64,000 bases of DNA, taken from NCBI GenBank assembly GCA_022072055.1, contig JAJVIK010000017.1, positions 62,001-126,000 on the forward strand, read 5' to 3'. The DNA comes from a bacterium (lineage in GTDB: Bacteria > Hinthialibacterota > Hinthialibacteria > OLB16). A model generated the notes under the pieces. The model had not been told where the DNA came from, did not search any database, and saw only the letters and a program-made list of their open reading frames with translations. Below are positions 25,752 to 34,139 of the stretch, piece after piece. The translations under genes were made by a program, and so were the position numbers. Every line of letters starts with the position of its first letter. The first letter of the stretch is position 1.

Positions 25752-26404
25752 GGAGCTCTCTCCGCCTTCCCAGACCCAAGCCACTCCTCAAGCGGGGCGT
25801 AGGGCTCGGAGAGCAAGTACCCCCCCGGGGCCTCCTCCGATTCCTTCCCATCCACCAGAAAGCGGACTGTTTGAAAGTCGGGGCGCAGTCCCGCCACGGT
25901 GTGGGTGACGGCAAACAGGGAGAGTCCGATCTGGAGCGGATCTCCATCCCGCCAGGACTCCGCGACCTTGACCAAGTCCACATAAACCACCTTCTCCTCG
26001 GGGTCGAAGAACACGGAGCGAAACTGAATCTCCGGCGGAACCGCGGGGCGAAGGGCCGGGTTGGTGGGGGTTTGACGAAGCGCTTCCAGCGCGGCGCGGA
26101 TCATCGCGGTGAGGCTGAGCGAGCCTTCGATCGTGCGCTCTTCAGGGACCAGGTACCCGGAGGAGGCATCCACGCAGAAGACCTTGGCGGGAACCGGGTT
26201 GAAGAATCGTGTGGGTTCCACTCCGGGCGAGGCGGAGGGGTCTCCGACGACAGGCGCGGCGGTCTCACCCGTTGTCTCCACCAGGGGGGCGCCTCCGGAA
26301 AGCAGGCCGGACTTCCACACAAAGGCGACTGTCACCCCCATGATCAGGATGAGCAGGAGGGTCACCACCACCAGCCAAGCGAGAATGAAGTCGTTGCGTT
26401 CCAC
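25748..26404 (-). CDS. GerMN-domain membrane-anchored protein
   Basis: Protein of 218 residues with one N-terminal membrane helix (about 8-31, FILAWLVVVTLLLILIMGV) and a linker. A GerMN domain follows at about 72-200: KVFCVDASSGYLVPEERTI, LTAMIRAALEAL, VYVDLVKVAESW, and GLSLFAVTHTVAGLRPDFQTVRFLVDGKE. GerMN domains occur in spore germination protein GerM and in cell-wall associated proteins, often beside amidases. The start lies 1 bp after the amidase-like gene stop, and its stop overlaps murI, so the three are probably made together. Confidence 0.85.
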   Translation of the reverse strand: MERNDFILAWLVVVTLLLILIMGVTVAFVWKSGLLSGGAPLVETTGETAAPVVGDPSASPGVEPTRFFNPVPAKVFCVDASSGYLVPEERTIEGSLSLTAMIRAALEALRQTPTNPALRPAVPPEIQFRSVFFDPEEKVVYVDLVKVAESWRDGDPLQIGLSLFAVTHTVAGLRPDFQTVRFLVDGKESEEAPGGYLLSEPYAPLEEWLGSGKAERAP

Positions 26405-26405
26405 T

Positions 26406-27440
26406 CTATTCCTTCCGAACCTGAGCCAGGGAAGCCCCCACGACCTCGGTCATCTTCTTGATTTCCTTGGTGAGGTCCTCGACCGAGACGCCGAATTGAA
26501 CCAACACCGAGGGGAGCTTGCGCCCCTGGAGAACCTGGAGCGGCCCGCCGCGGAGGCCCGTGGCCCTCGCGGACCCGAACGCGCTCACGAAATTCCGGTA
26601 AAGAAGCTCGGCGATGGCGCGACTATCGCGCTTGTAGGACTGGCTGACCCGGCTCCATTCGACCAGGCTGGCCTCATCCCTCCCTCCCGGCGAGGGGCTG
26701 GAATCATAGAAAAAGAATGAGGACCTTGGGGGTGGATCTCCGACCCGGAGTTGGATCGCGATCATCGCATCGGCCTCCAGGTAGGAGGAATCGGGCGAGG
26801 CGGGATTCCAGGAGGCGGAGACCACCCGGATGCCATTCTCCTTGAGCGTCTTGGTCCATTCCGAAAGGAGGGATTCCACCGCGGTGGCTCCCTCGGGCAG
26901 GCCGGATGCGGGCAAGGTGACCACCAAGAGGGTTCGGAGGTTCAATTCACCGGCCTCGGGTGGCGCGGGCGGCTCTTCCGGTTCGCCTTCGGCAATCTCC
27001 CCGCTCTCGAAAGGGGTGGGGGAGGCGGTTTCCTCGGGTTGGTCCGGTAGCTGGTAGTCGGGGTAATGGGAAAAGACGGTTTCGAGCAGGGCGCGCGAGA
27101 CATAGATCTCCCCGCGTCGGAAGGATGGAGGTTCGGGCCACTCGACCAGGTCGGAGCCGCACCGCCCCAAGTTGGACCCGACAATCAGGGAGACATTGAC
27201 CCCTCCCCTGGAATCGATCAGGACCGCGCGGCGTAGCAGAGCGTTCCACTTGAGGTCGGCGCCCAGGGCGGTCTGGATGTCGGTCAGGGAGTAAATGTTG
27301 GAATCATCGGCTCGGTTGTCCGCCGGAACGCGCACGAGCAGGCCCTCCAAGGCCCCTGCGCCCCAGGATTCCACGCCGAGAAGAACCAGGAACAATCCCC
27401 CCAAGAAAACCCTCGCGCCGAGGGACTTCGACACACCCAT
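26406..27440 (-). CDS. N-acetylmuramoyl-L-alanine amidase-like protein with a degenerate active site
   Basis: Exported protein of 344 residues; ATG 27440 gives a normal signal peptide (ARVFLGGLFLVLLGVESWGA). An alternative ATG lies at 27452. An N-terminal domain with AmiC/copper-amine-oxidase-like features (about 25-120, NIYSLTDIQTALGADLKWN) and an acidic Pro-rich linker precede a C-terminal domain of amidase-3 layout (about 160-344). In place of the zinc-binding DPGHGG the strand reads TLPASGLPEG, and the strand that normally ends in SIHxN reads ADAMIAIQLRV. The late strand PSVLVQFGVSV is kept, but the catalytic Glu is Gln. It probably binds rather than cuts peptidoglycan. Assignment of the fold is by pattern only. 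Confidence 0.68.
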   Translation of the reverse strand: MGVSKSLGARVFLGGLFLVLLGVESWGAGALEGLLVRVPADNRADDSNIYSLTDIQTALGADLKWNALLRRAVLIDSRGGVNVSLIVGSNLGRCGSDLVEWPEPPSFRRGEIYVSRALLETVFSHYPDYQLPDQPEETASPTPFESGEIAEGEPEEPPAPPEAGELNLRTLLVVTLPASGLPEGATAVESLLSEWTKTLKENGIRVVSASWNPASPDSSYLEADAMIAIQLRVGDPPPRSSFFFYDSSPSPGGRDEASLVEWSRVSQSYKRDSRAIAELLYRNFVSAFGSARATGLRGGPLQVLQGRKLPSVLVQFGVSVEDLTKEIKKMTEVVGASLAQVRKE

Positions 27441-27510
27441 ATCGGCGATCATAGCAGGCCGGGGAAACGCCCGGCAACCGGCTGGGGCGGACAAAGAGCG
27501 AAACCTCTGC

Positions 27511-27538
27511 TTGACAGGCCTGCCCCCTCTGGTAGTTT
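27511..27538 (+). promoter_or_regulatory. Sigma-70-type promoter of hemL
   Basis: Perfect TTGACA (27511-27516), 16-bp spacer, TAGTTT (27533-27538, weak -10). The transcript would begin about 9 bases before ATG 27554, so almost leaderless. Confidence 0.5.
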
Positions 27539-27553
27539 CGGGTCCGGAACACC

Positions 27554-28843
27554 ATGAAGTATTCGATCCGAACCTCCCTGGACCTGTACCGCGCGAGCCG
27601 CGAAGTCATCCCCGGAGGGGTGAACAGCCCTGTCCGCTCCTTCCAGTCGGTTGGAAAGTCCCCGATTTATATTTCCCACGCCAAGGGTTGCCAGGTTTTT
27701 GATGTCGAGGGCAAGGCGTATATCGATTATCTCGGCTCGTGGGGGCCGATGATCCTGGGCCACGCCAACAACGAGGTGGTTCAGGTCTTGATGGAGCAGG
27801 TCAAGCTGGGCACCTCGTATGGGTTGCCGACCGGAGCGGAGTGCGAGCTCGCCGAGGCGGTCCGCGAGCTGTTCCCCTCGGTGGAAATGCTGCGCTTGGT
27901 GAACTCCGGAACCGAGGCGACCATGACCGCGCTGCGCCTCGCGCGCGGCGCCACCGGCCGCGACCGGATCATCAAGTTCGCGGGTTGCTATCATGGGCAT
28001 GTGGATTCGCTTCTGGTGGAGGCCGGATCCGGCGCGGCCACCTTTGGAGTCCCCAACAGCCCCGGGGTGCCGGAGCGTCTCGCCAACCTCACCGAGGTGG
28101 CGCGTTTCAACGACCTCCGGTCCGTGGAGCGCATCTTCGAGGAATTTCCCAACGAAGTCGCGGCGTTGATCGTGGAGCCGGTGGCCGGCAACATGGGAGT
28201 GGCGCCACCGGCTCCCGGGTTCCTTGAGGGCTTAAAGGCCCTGTGCGCTGAGAATGGCGCGCTGCTGATCTTCGATGAGGTCATGACCGGTTTTCGAGTG
28301 TCACGCGGAGGCGCGCAAGAGAAGTATGGGGTCAAGCCGGACCTCACGACTCTGGGAAAGATTCTTGGGGGTGGGTTACCGGTCGGAGCGGTGGGGGGAC
28401 GTCGCGACTTGATGGAGCAGCTTGCCCCTTCGGGTCCTATCTATCAGGCGGGGACCCTATCCGGGAACCCGATGGCCACCGCCGCCGGGCTGAAGACCCT
28501 GCAGATGCTTCGAGTCAGCGGGATCTACGAAACCCTGGAGAATTTGGGCGCAGAGCTGGAGACGGGACTCAATGAGCGCGCCGCCAAGGCCGGAGTCCCC
28601 TGCCGGATCAACCGGGTGGGGAGCATGCTGACCGCGTTCTTCACCGATCAGGAGGTCGTGGATTTCGACACCGCCAAGACCTCGGACACGGAGGCATTCG
28701 GGCGTTTCTTCGGCGCGATGCTGAACGGCGGAGTGCTGATTCCCCCTTCTCAATTCGAAGCCTGGTTCATCTCCGGAGCGCATGCCGACATGCATATCCG
28801 AAAGACCCTGGAGGCCGCCGAGCGCGCGTTTCGAGAGGTCTAG
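27554..28843 (+). CDS. hemL: Glutamate-1-semialdehyde 2,1-aminomutase
   Basis: Pyridoxal-phosphate enzyme of the C5 pathway to tetrapyrroles; it turns glutamate-1-semialdehyde into 5-aminolevulinate in the cytosol. The protein is 429 residues, the usual length. Conserved parts are PGGVNSPVRSF, LGHANNEVV, NSGTEATMTALRLARG, YHGHVDSLLV, PVAGNMGVAPP, IFDEVMTGFRVS and the catalytic lysine in TLGKILGGGLPVG (Lys269). No other heme gene lies nearby. Confidence 0.96.
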   Translation: MKYSIRTSLDLYRASREVIPGGVNSPVRSFQSVGKSPIYISHAKGCQVFDVEGKAYIDYLGSWGPMILGHANNEVVQVLMEQVKLGTSYGLPTGAECELAEAVRELFPSVEMLRLVNSGTEATMTALRLARGATGRDRIIKFAGCYHGHVDSLLVEAGSGAATFGVPNSPGVPERLANLTEVARFNDLRSVERIFEEFPNEVAALIVEPVAGNMGVAPPAPGFLEGLKALCAENGALLIFDEVMTGFRVSRGGAQEKYGVKPDLTTLGKILGGGLPVGAVGGRRDLMEQLAPSGPIYQAGTLSGNPMATAAGLKTLQMLRVSGIYETLENLGAELETGLNERAAKAGVPCRINRVGSMLTAFFTDQEVVDFDTAKTSDTEAFGRFFGAMLNGGVLIPPSQFEAWFISGAHADMHIRKTLEAAERAFREV

Positions 28844-28848
28844 CGCGC

Positions 28849-28876
28849 TTGACTCAGAGCCCCCTCAAGGTAGACT
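28849..28876 (+). promoter_or_regulatory. Candidate distal promoter of ftsH
   Basis: TTGACT (28849-28854), 16-bp spacer, TAGACT (28871-28876), directly after the hemL stop. Confidence 0.45.
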
Positions 28877-28970
28877 GGGACAAAGATCGCGCCAGACCGA
28901 CCGGAAACAGGAGTTCCCGCCCCGCCCGGCCCGCCCACCGCAAGGGTTACGGGACTTCGGCTCGTTTCGT

Positions 28971-28979
28971 TGCTATACT
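28971..28979 (+). promoter_or_regulatory. Extended -10 promoter of ftsH
   Basis: TGCTATACT: an extended -10 (TGn) with TATACT at 28974-28979, matching five of six bases. No good -35 is needed for this class. Transcription would start near 28986, about 35 bases before the start codon. Confidence 0.55.
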
Positions 28980-29020
28980 GATACGGTCTGAGATACGCGG
29001 ACCCCGCAAGGAGCGCTTGA

Positions 29021-31039
29021 TTGAGCTCGGTACTACGCACAAGCCTTTTCTGGATCATCCTCCTGGTCGTGCTGATGTTGGTGGTGGTCGGTTTTCGCCG
29101 CCAGCAGACCATCCAGCTCTCCACGACTGATTTTGTAACGCTGCTGGAGGCCGACAAGATCCGCGAGGTCCGTCTTTCGGAAACTCAAGCCAAGGGGTCG
29201 CTGGAGCTGGACCAGCTCGACTCCGTGGCGGCGCTTCTTTCCCCAAAGACTCGCAATGAGCTCAAGCGCACCACGGGCGCGCTCAACCAGTCCCCCGAGT
29301 TTGTTTGCCCGAACCTCACGGTCACCGCCAAGGATGTGGCCACGCGCATCAATGAGATGAACAAGAGCCGTCGCGAGGGCGGCAAACCCCTGATCCAGCT
29401 CGAGGAGAACCCGCAGAGCGGGTGGATCCTCACCGCGCTTTCGACCGTGTTTCCGATCCTTCTGATCGTGGGCTTGTGGGTCTTTTTCCTGCGCCAGATG
29501 CAGGCCGGGGGGCGGAACGCGATGTCCTTCGGGAAGAGCCGCGCGCGTCTCAACAGCGAAGGGGAAAACAAAGTCACCTTCGAGAACGTGGCGGGCTGCG
29601 ATGAGGCCAAGGAGGAGCTCAAGGAAGTGGTCGAGTTCCTCAAGGACCCGCAGAAGTTCCAGCGCCTCGGGGCCAAGATCCCCAAGGGGGTGCTGCTGTT
29701 CGGCGCTCCGGGAACGGGCAAGACCCTTCTCGCCAAGGCGGTCGCTGGCGAGGCCAATGTGCCCTTCTTCAGCATCAGCGGCTCTGATTTCGTGGAGATG
29801 TTCGTGGGCGTGGGCGCCGCGCGGGTGCGCGATCTTTTCGAGCAGGGCAAGAAGAACGCGCCGTGCATCATCTTCATCGATGAAATCGACGCGGTCGGCA
29901 GGCAGCGATTCGCGGGGTTGGGCGGTGGCCATGATGAGCGCGAGCAGACCCTCAACCAGTTGCTGGTGGAGATGGATGGGTTCACCGCCACCGAGGAGGT
30001 GATCCTGATCGCGGCCACCAACCGACCGGATGTGCTCGATCCCGCCTTGCTTCGTCCGGGCCGTTTTGACCGGCAGATTTCGGTCGATCCCCCCGATGTC
30101 AAGGGACGCGAGGAGATCCTGCGAGTCCACACCCGCAATGTGGTGCTCGACAAGTCGGTGGACCTCAAGGTCTTGGCCCGTCGCACGCCCGGTTTTTCCG
30201 GCGCCGATCTCGCCAACTCGGTGAACGAGGCCGCCCTGCTGGCCGCGCGACGCAACAAGGATCGCGTGGATCACAAGGATTTCGAGGACGCCATCGACCG
30301 GGTGATGGCCGGACCCGAGAAGAAGTCCAAGGCGATGTCCGAGAAGGAAAAACGGATTGTCGCGTTCCATGAGGCCGGGCACGCCCTGATGTACCATCAC
30401 CTGGATGAGCTCGATCCGCTTCACAAGGTTTCGATCCTGCCGCGCGGGCGCGCGCTCGGCTACACCATGCACTTGCCGACAGACGACAAATTCCTCACCA
30501 GCAAAGGGGAACTTCTCGGAACCATCACCGCGCTCTTGGGGGGACGCGTGGCCGAGGAGATCGCGCTCGGCGAGATCACCACGGGGGCGAGCAACGACTT
30601 GGAGCGCGCCACCGAGCTCGCCCACCGGATCGTGTGCGAGTGGGGCATGAGCCATCGCCTCGGACCGCTGACCTTCGGCAAGGGCGAAACGAATGTGTTT
30701 CTTGGGCGCGACATCGCCAAGGACCGAGGTTACAGCGAGGAAATCGCGTTCGAGATCGACAAGGAAATCCGCCGGATTGTGGACGAGTGCTACGCCCGCT
30801 CGCGCAACCTGCTGGAGACTCACCGGGATCAGCTCGACAAGCTCGCCGAGGCGCTCTTGGAGCGCGAGGTCCTGGATAAACAGCAGGTGGAGATGCTCTT
30901 CGAGGGCACTCTTCCGCCCTTCGGGAGCGAGCCGGAAACGGTCAAGGCTTCCGAGGAATCCCCGCCCCCGAAGCTCGAGGAGAAGCGGCAGGAATCCGAC
31001 CTTCCGGGCCTGGGCGCCCCTGCTCCCTCGCCCGCCTGA
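29021..31039 (+). CDS. ftsH: ATP-dependent zinc metalloprotease FtsH
   Basis: Membrane-bound AAA+ protease that removes misassembled membrane proteins and some regulators; 672 residues. It starts at TTG 29021 behind AAGGAG. Two membrane helices (about 8-24 and 138-158) flank a periplasmic domain. The AAA module has Walker A GAPGTGKT (228-235), Walker [12 protein letters not shown], and the SRH with [19 protein letters not shown]. The zinc protease motif HEAGH is at 450-454 and the third ligand lies in [13 protein letters not shown]. The last 45 residues are a poorly conserved acidic tail. Confidence 0.96.
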   Translation: MSSVLRTSLFWIILLVVLMLVVVGFRRQQTIQLSTTDFVTLLEADKIREVRLSETQAKGSLELDQLDSVAALLSPKTRNELKRTTGALNQSPEFVCPNLTVTAKDVATRINEMNKSRREGGKPLIQLEENPQSGWILTALSTVFPILLIVGLWVFFLRQMQAGGRNAMSFGKSRARLNSEGENKVTFENVAGCDEAKEELKEVVEFLKDPQKFQRLGAKIPKGVLLFGAPGTGKTLLAKAVAGEANVPFFSISGSDFVEMFVGVGAARVRDLFEQGKKNAPCIIFIDEIDAVGRQRFAGLGGGHDEREQTLNQLLVEMDGFTATEEVILIAATNRPDVLDPALLRPGRFDRQISVDPPDVKGREEILRVHTRNVVLDKSVDLKVLARRTPGFSGADLANSVNEAALLAARRNKDRVDHKDFEDAIDRVMAGPEKKSKAMSEKEKRIVAFHEAGHALMYHHLDELDPLHKVSILPRGRALGYTMHLPTDDKFLTSKGELLGTITALLGGRVAEEIALGEITTGASNDLERATELAHRIVCEWGMSHRLGPLTFGKGETNVFLGRDIAKDRGYSEEIAFEIDKEIRRIVDECYARSRNLLETHRDQLDKLAEALLEREVLDKQQVEMLFEGTLPPFGSEPETVKASEESPPPKLEEKRQESDLPGLGAPAPSPA

Positions 31040-31089
31040 TCGAGGCCGCGACGCCCGCTGGAGCGGTTAAGGTCACCGTGTCGCTCCCT

Positions 31090-31185
31090 TGGAGGGCCGC
31101 GCTCCGTCGTGGCTGGACTTGCGGGGCCGCGGGACGCGACGAAGCGCGTCCCGCCAGCGTGGCATTCGAGTGAGAAATGCTCTAG
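31090..31185. repeat. Modular hairpin repeat, copy 1
   Basis: Made of one 30-bp unit (31095-31124) with a GGCC...GGC(T/C) stem, a perfect 8-bp hairpin GGGACGCG/CGCGTCCC (31131-31152, loop ACGAAG), and a 23-bp end (31163-31185) beginning CATTCGAGTGAG. Copy 2 is at 63163-63290, with the same order and an identical end. It fills most of the gap between ftsH and the next gene. Confidence 0.85.
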
Positions 31186-31221
31186 CAACACCGAGGGGCG
31201 CGAGCGGAGCTTCCATTTGCC

Positions 31222-31722
31222 ATGAAGATCCTCGGGGACCCGCCGAGTCCTCCCAAGGCGCTGATTTTCCTCCTGCTCGTGGTCTGGATGGTCCTTTCCG
31301 GAACGCACCTCTTGGAGACCGCCTACCATGTCTCGACCTTCCGCGCGGTTGGCGATTCGAGCGCGGCGCGTGACGCGGTCCCGTGGCTGCGCGGCTCGCC
31401 GAGCGGAGCTCCGGGGGTGGTGTACTTGGTTTACCGCCACGCGATCGCCTTGGCCTTTCTAATCCTCTCCTATCATGGCCTTGCGTTCCGGGAGTGGGCG
31501 CGAAAGGCGCTTGTGGGGCTGCTCGCGTTTGATCTGTGCGCCTGGCTTGTCCACTCGCTCGCCTTTCTGGCGTTTCCAAGCGCCATCCAGATGTCGCGCG
31601 AGGAAATCCTCCTCCAGGTGGGAGTCGCGGTCTTCGAGGGCATCCTGGTGTGGCTGCTGACCTTGCCCGCCACGGTGGGGCATTTCGCAACCGGAGGGAA
31701 AAAGAGTAAGATGCCCGCATGA
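31222..31722 (+). CDS. Small membrane protein, 166 aa
   Basis: I do not recognise a family. There are four likely membrane helices (about 13-31, 68-86, 90-112 and 130-150), and a short outside loop after the first. It is the first gene of a tight trio: its stop overlaps the coiled-coil gene start as ATGA. The start lies 36 bp after the hairpin repeat. The ribosome site is weak. Confidence 0.65.
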   Translation: MKILGDPPSPPKALIFLLLVVWMVLSGTHLLETAYHVSTFRAVGDSSAARDAVPWLRGSPSGAPGVVYLVYRHAIALAFLILSYHGLAFREWARKALVGLLAFDLCAWLVHSLAFLAFPSAIQMSREEILLQVGVAVFEGILVWLLTLPATVGHFATGGKKSKMPA

Positions 31723-34139
31723 GCGAGCAGCCCGGTCCACGCTCCGATCTCAAGCAAGTCATCGATGAATGTCGCGAGCTCTTCTCGAAGCTCTCGGATA
31801 AGAATCGCGCGCTTTCGGAGGAGTGGAACGCCATCGCGGAGCGACTCTACCCCCCCGCCCCGGAGAGTGAGGCTCTCCCTTCCGAGGTTGATGTCCCGCC
31901 GGCGAAGCATTTCGGGGATTCCCTGCTCACCCTTCACGCCCAGTTTTTTGAGACCTGCCGCAGCCTCTTGGAGGCGAGGTTGGAGATCGACTCGCTGCGT
32001 TCGGAGCGAACGGCCCGGGAGACCGAACTGGCTCGATTCTCCGAACAAGTGATGTTGCTGGGCCGGGCGCAGGGCGAGGCCAACGAGCGTTTCGGATACT
32101 TCGAGCGCGAACTCGCGGCCGCGGCGAACGCGCGAAGGGCGGCCGAGGAGCAGCTCGCGCGCCTGGAGGGCCGTCTCCAGGAGGCCGACCGCGCCCAAGC
32201 CGCGCTGGAGGAGAAACTCCGCGCGGCTCAGTCGCTTTCGCTCACCCTGGAACAGCGCGTGGGCGAGCGCGAGCGGGACCTGGATCGCCTGGCCGCCGAA
32301 CTCGCGCGAGCCAAGGAAGAAAAGGAAACCGCGCTCGCGGCGCGGTCGGTGGTGGAATCCGGCCTTTCCGAGGCCGAGTCCCGTCACCGGCTGGTGGCCG
32401 AGCGTCTCGCCTCGGTGGAAAACCAGCAGGAAAACCTTCACCGCCAACTCGAATCGCTCGAACGCGAGCTCAACTCCTGGAAGACGCGCGCGGAAGCTTT
32501 GGAGAGCGATCTCCAAGCCGCGCGCTCCAAGGGGGTTGAGATGGAGGCGGTGGCCGCCGCCGCGCGCAAGCGCAATGTCGAGCTGGATGGCGAGCTTTCC
32601 GCCCTGCGGGGAGCCTTGTCCGACCGCGAGGCGGAGCTCGACCGAGCTCGAAGTCGCACCGAGGAGCTGGTCTCGGAGGGACGGGAGCTGCGCGAGCGGA
32701 TCGGCGCGCTGGAGGTGGAGCTCGGGTCTTTGAGCCAAGGCGCCGACGGCTGGCGGCATGAAAAGGGAGAACTGGAGCGGAGCCTTGAAGAGAAAGAGGC
32801 CGCGCTCCATGCGGCCCGTGGTCGAGTCCAAGCGCTCGAGACCGAGCTCCAAGGCTTTCGGGCGCGCGCCGCGGAGTTTCAGGCCGCGCTCCAAGCAGCG
32901 GAGCTGCGTTCCCGGGACCTGGAGCGACTGGCCGGGATTGCCCTGGAGACGAGTGTGCCCGTGGGAGATCACGAAGACCTGCGCAAGCGCATGGACGCCA
33001 TCGAGGAGGAGCGTCGGGTCCAGGCGGTTCAGGAAGGCTACCACATCGAAACCATCGGTCGTCTGGAGGCGGAAATGGAAGCCGCCAGAAGGGACCTTTC
33101 CGAGGCTCAGGACCTGCTCTCCGCGGCCCAATCGCGCGAGCGCGAGATCGAAGAGCCGCTGCGCCTTTCCGAGGCGCGGAACCGGGAGCTGGAGGAGCGC
33201 CTGGAACAGGCCCTTGCCGAGCTTCAGGCAGCGCGCGCGGAGCTCGCGGCTCGTCCTGTCTCCCCGGAGCTTCCCTGCATTCGTGTAGACGCGCCACTAG
33301 AGGAAGAAGTCTCTCCAGGAATCCCCGTGGAGAGCGGGCCCGCGGAAGACCTTCCGGTCGAGGCGGACGCGATCTCGGAAGCCCCTTGGCCCGAGACCCT
33401 GCGGGATGAGTCCTCGCGCGCGCTCGAATCCGAGCTCCTCGGATCCGTGGACCCTCGGAGATTCGATGAGCTGGAGGCCTTCCAAACCCCCAGCGCACCA
33501 CCCGCGATTGACTCCCTGGCCCTGCGCGAGGATGACTTGCTGTTCGAGAGTTTTACCAAGGGCGCGGAGTTTGGCGAGTTGGAGGCCAGCGGTTTGGTCA
33601 CTGAGCCTTCGCTCGAACCGGCGGACATGGAGCCGCTGGAGGCCCCCCGGAGTCTCGCCGAGACCGGAGAGGTTTCCCCGGATCCACTTCCGGAGATCGC
33701 CGCTCCAATCGAGGCGCTCCTCCCCGCGACCTTTCCCTCGGATGCCGCGCGGACCGAGCCGCCGGCGGAGGCCCCCTCCAAGACTCTCGATTTCCCCTAT
33801 CCGGAAATCACCGGGGCGCGCATGGATCACTTCCGTGCCAAGACCGTGCTGCTGGTGGGCGGCGATGAACGTTTCCTTTCCGATTACCAGCATCTGTTCG
33901 GCATGGTCGAGGCCGACCTGTTTTACTACCCCAGCGTGATTCATTTGGAGAAGCAGGGGCTCAAGCGGAATGTGAAGGATTGCCATGTGGTGGTCGTGTT
34001 CGGGCGCGCGACTCATGAGCCGGGGGTGCTGCGGTTGCGCCAGGTGGCCGAGGAGTTCGGGCGCCCGATGTTGGAGCATCACTCCTCGGGGTTGGTTTCA
34101 CTCTATCACCGCTTGCAGCGCATGAATTCGGAGCTGTGA
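31719..34139 (+). CDS. Long coiled-coil protein with a DUF2325-like C-terminal domain
   Basis: Cytoplasmic-looking protein of 806 residues without signal or membrane helix. Residues about 80-515 are a nearly continuous heptad-type coiled coil rich in Glu, Arg, Ala and Leu. An acidic, Pro-rich disordered stretch covers about 520-690. The C-terminal 105 residues begin TVLLVGGDERFLSDYQHLFGM and continue with DCHVVVVFGRATHEPGVLRLRQVAEEFGRPML, which has the strand-GG-loop pattern of DUF2325. Its function is unknown; length and coil suggest a scaffold. It is coupled by 4-bp overlaps to the membrane protein before it and the YfhO-like gene after it. Confidence 0.72.
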   Translation: MSEQPGPRSDLKQVIDECRELFSKLSDKNRALSEEWNAIAERLYPPAPESEALPSEVDVPPAKHFGDSLLTLHAQFFETCRSLLEARLEIDSLRSERTARETELARFSEQVMLLGRAQGEANERFGYFERELAAAANARRAAEEQLARLEGRLQEADRAQAALEEKLRAAQSLSLTLEQRVGERERDLDRLAAELARAKEEKETALAARSVVESGLSEAESRHRLVAERLASVENQQENLHRQLESLERELNSWKTRAEALESDLQAARSKGVEMEAVAAAARKRNVELDGELSALRGALSDREAELDRARSRTEELVSEGRELRERIGALEVELGSLSQGADGWRHEKGELERSLEEKEAALHAARGRVQALETELQGFRARAAEFQAALQAAELRSRDLERLAGIALETSVPVGDHEDLRKRMDAIEEERRVQAVQEGYHIETIGRLEAEMEAARRDLSEAQDLLSAAQSREREIEEPLRLSEARNRELEERLEQALAELQAARAELAARPVSPELPCIRVDAPLEEEVSPGIPVESGPAEDLPVEADAISEAPWPETLRDESSRALESELLGSVDPRRFDELEAFQTPSAPPAIDSLALREDDLLFESFTKGAEFGELEASGLVTEPSLEPADMEPLEAPRSLAETGEVSPDPLPEIAAPIEALLPATFPSDAARTEPPAEAPSKTLDFPYPEITGARMDHFRAKTVLLVGGDERFLSDYQHLFGMVEADLFYYPSVIHLEKQGLKRNVKDCHVVVVFGRATHEPGVLRLRQVAEEFGRPMLEHHSSGLVSLYHRLQRMNSEL

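Noticed and set aside
29033-30823. 596-codon open frame opposite ftsH
   Set aside because: The coding strand is clearly ftsH with all motifs. The opposite frame is open because of high GC at third positions; its translation is low-complexity and has no domain.
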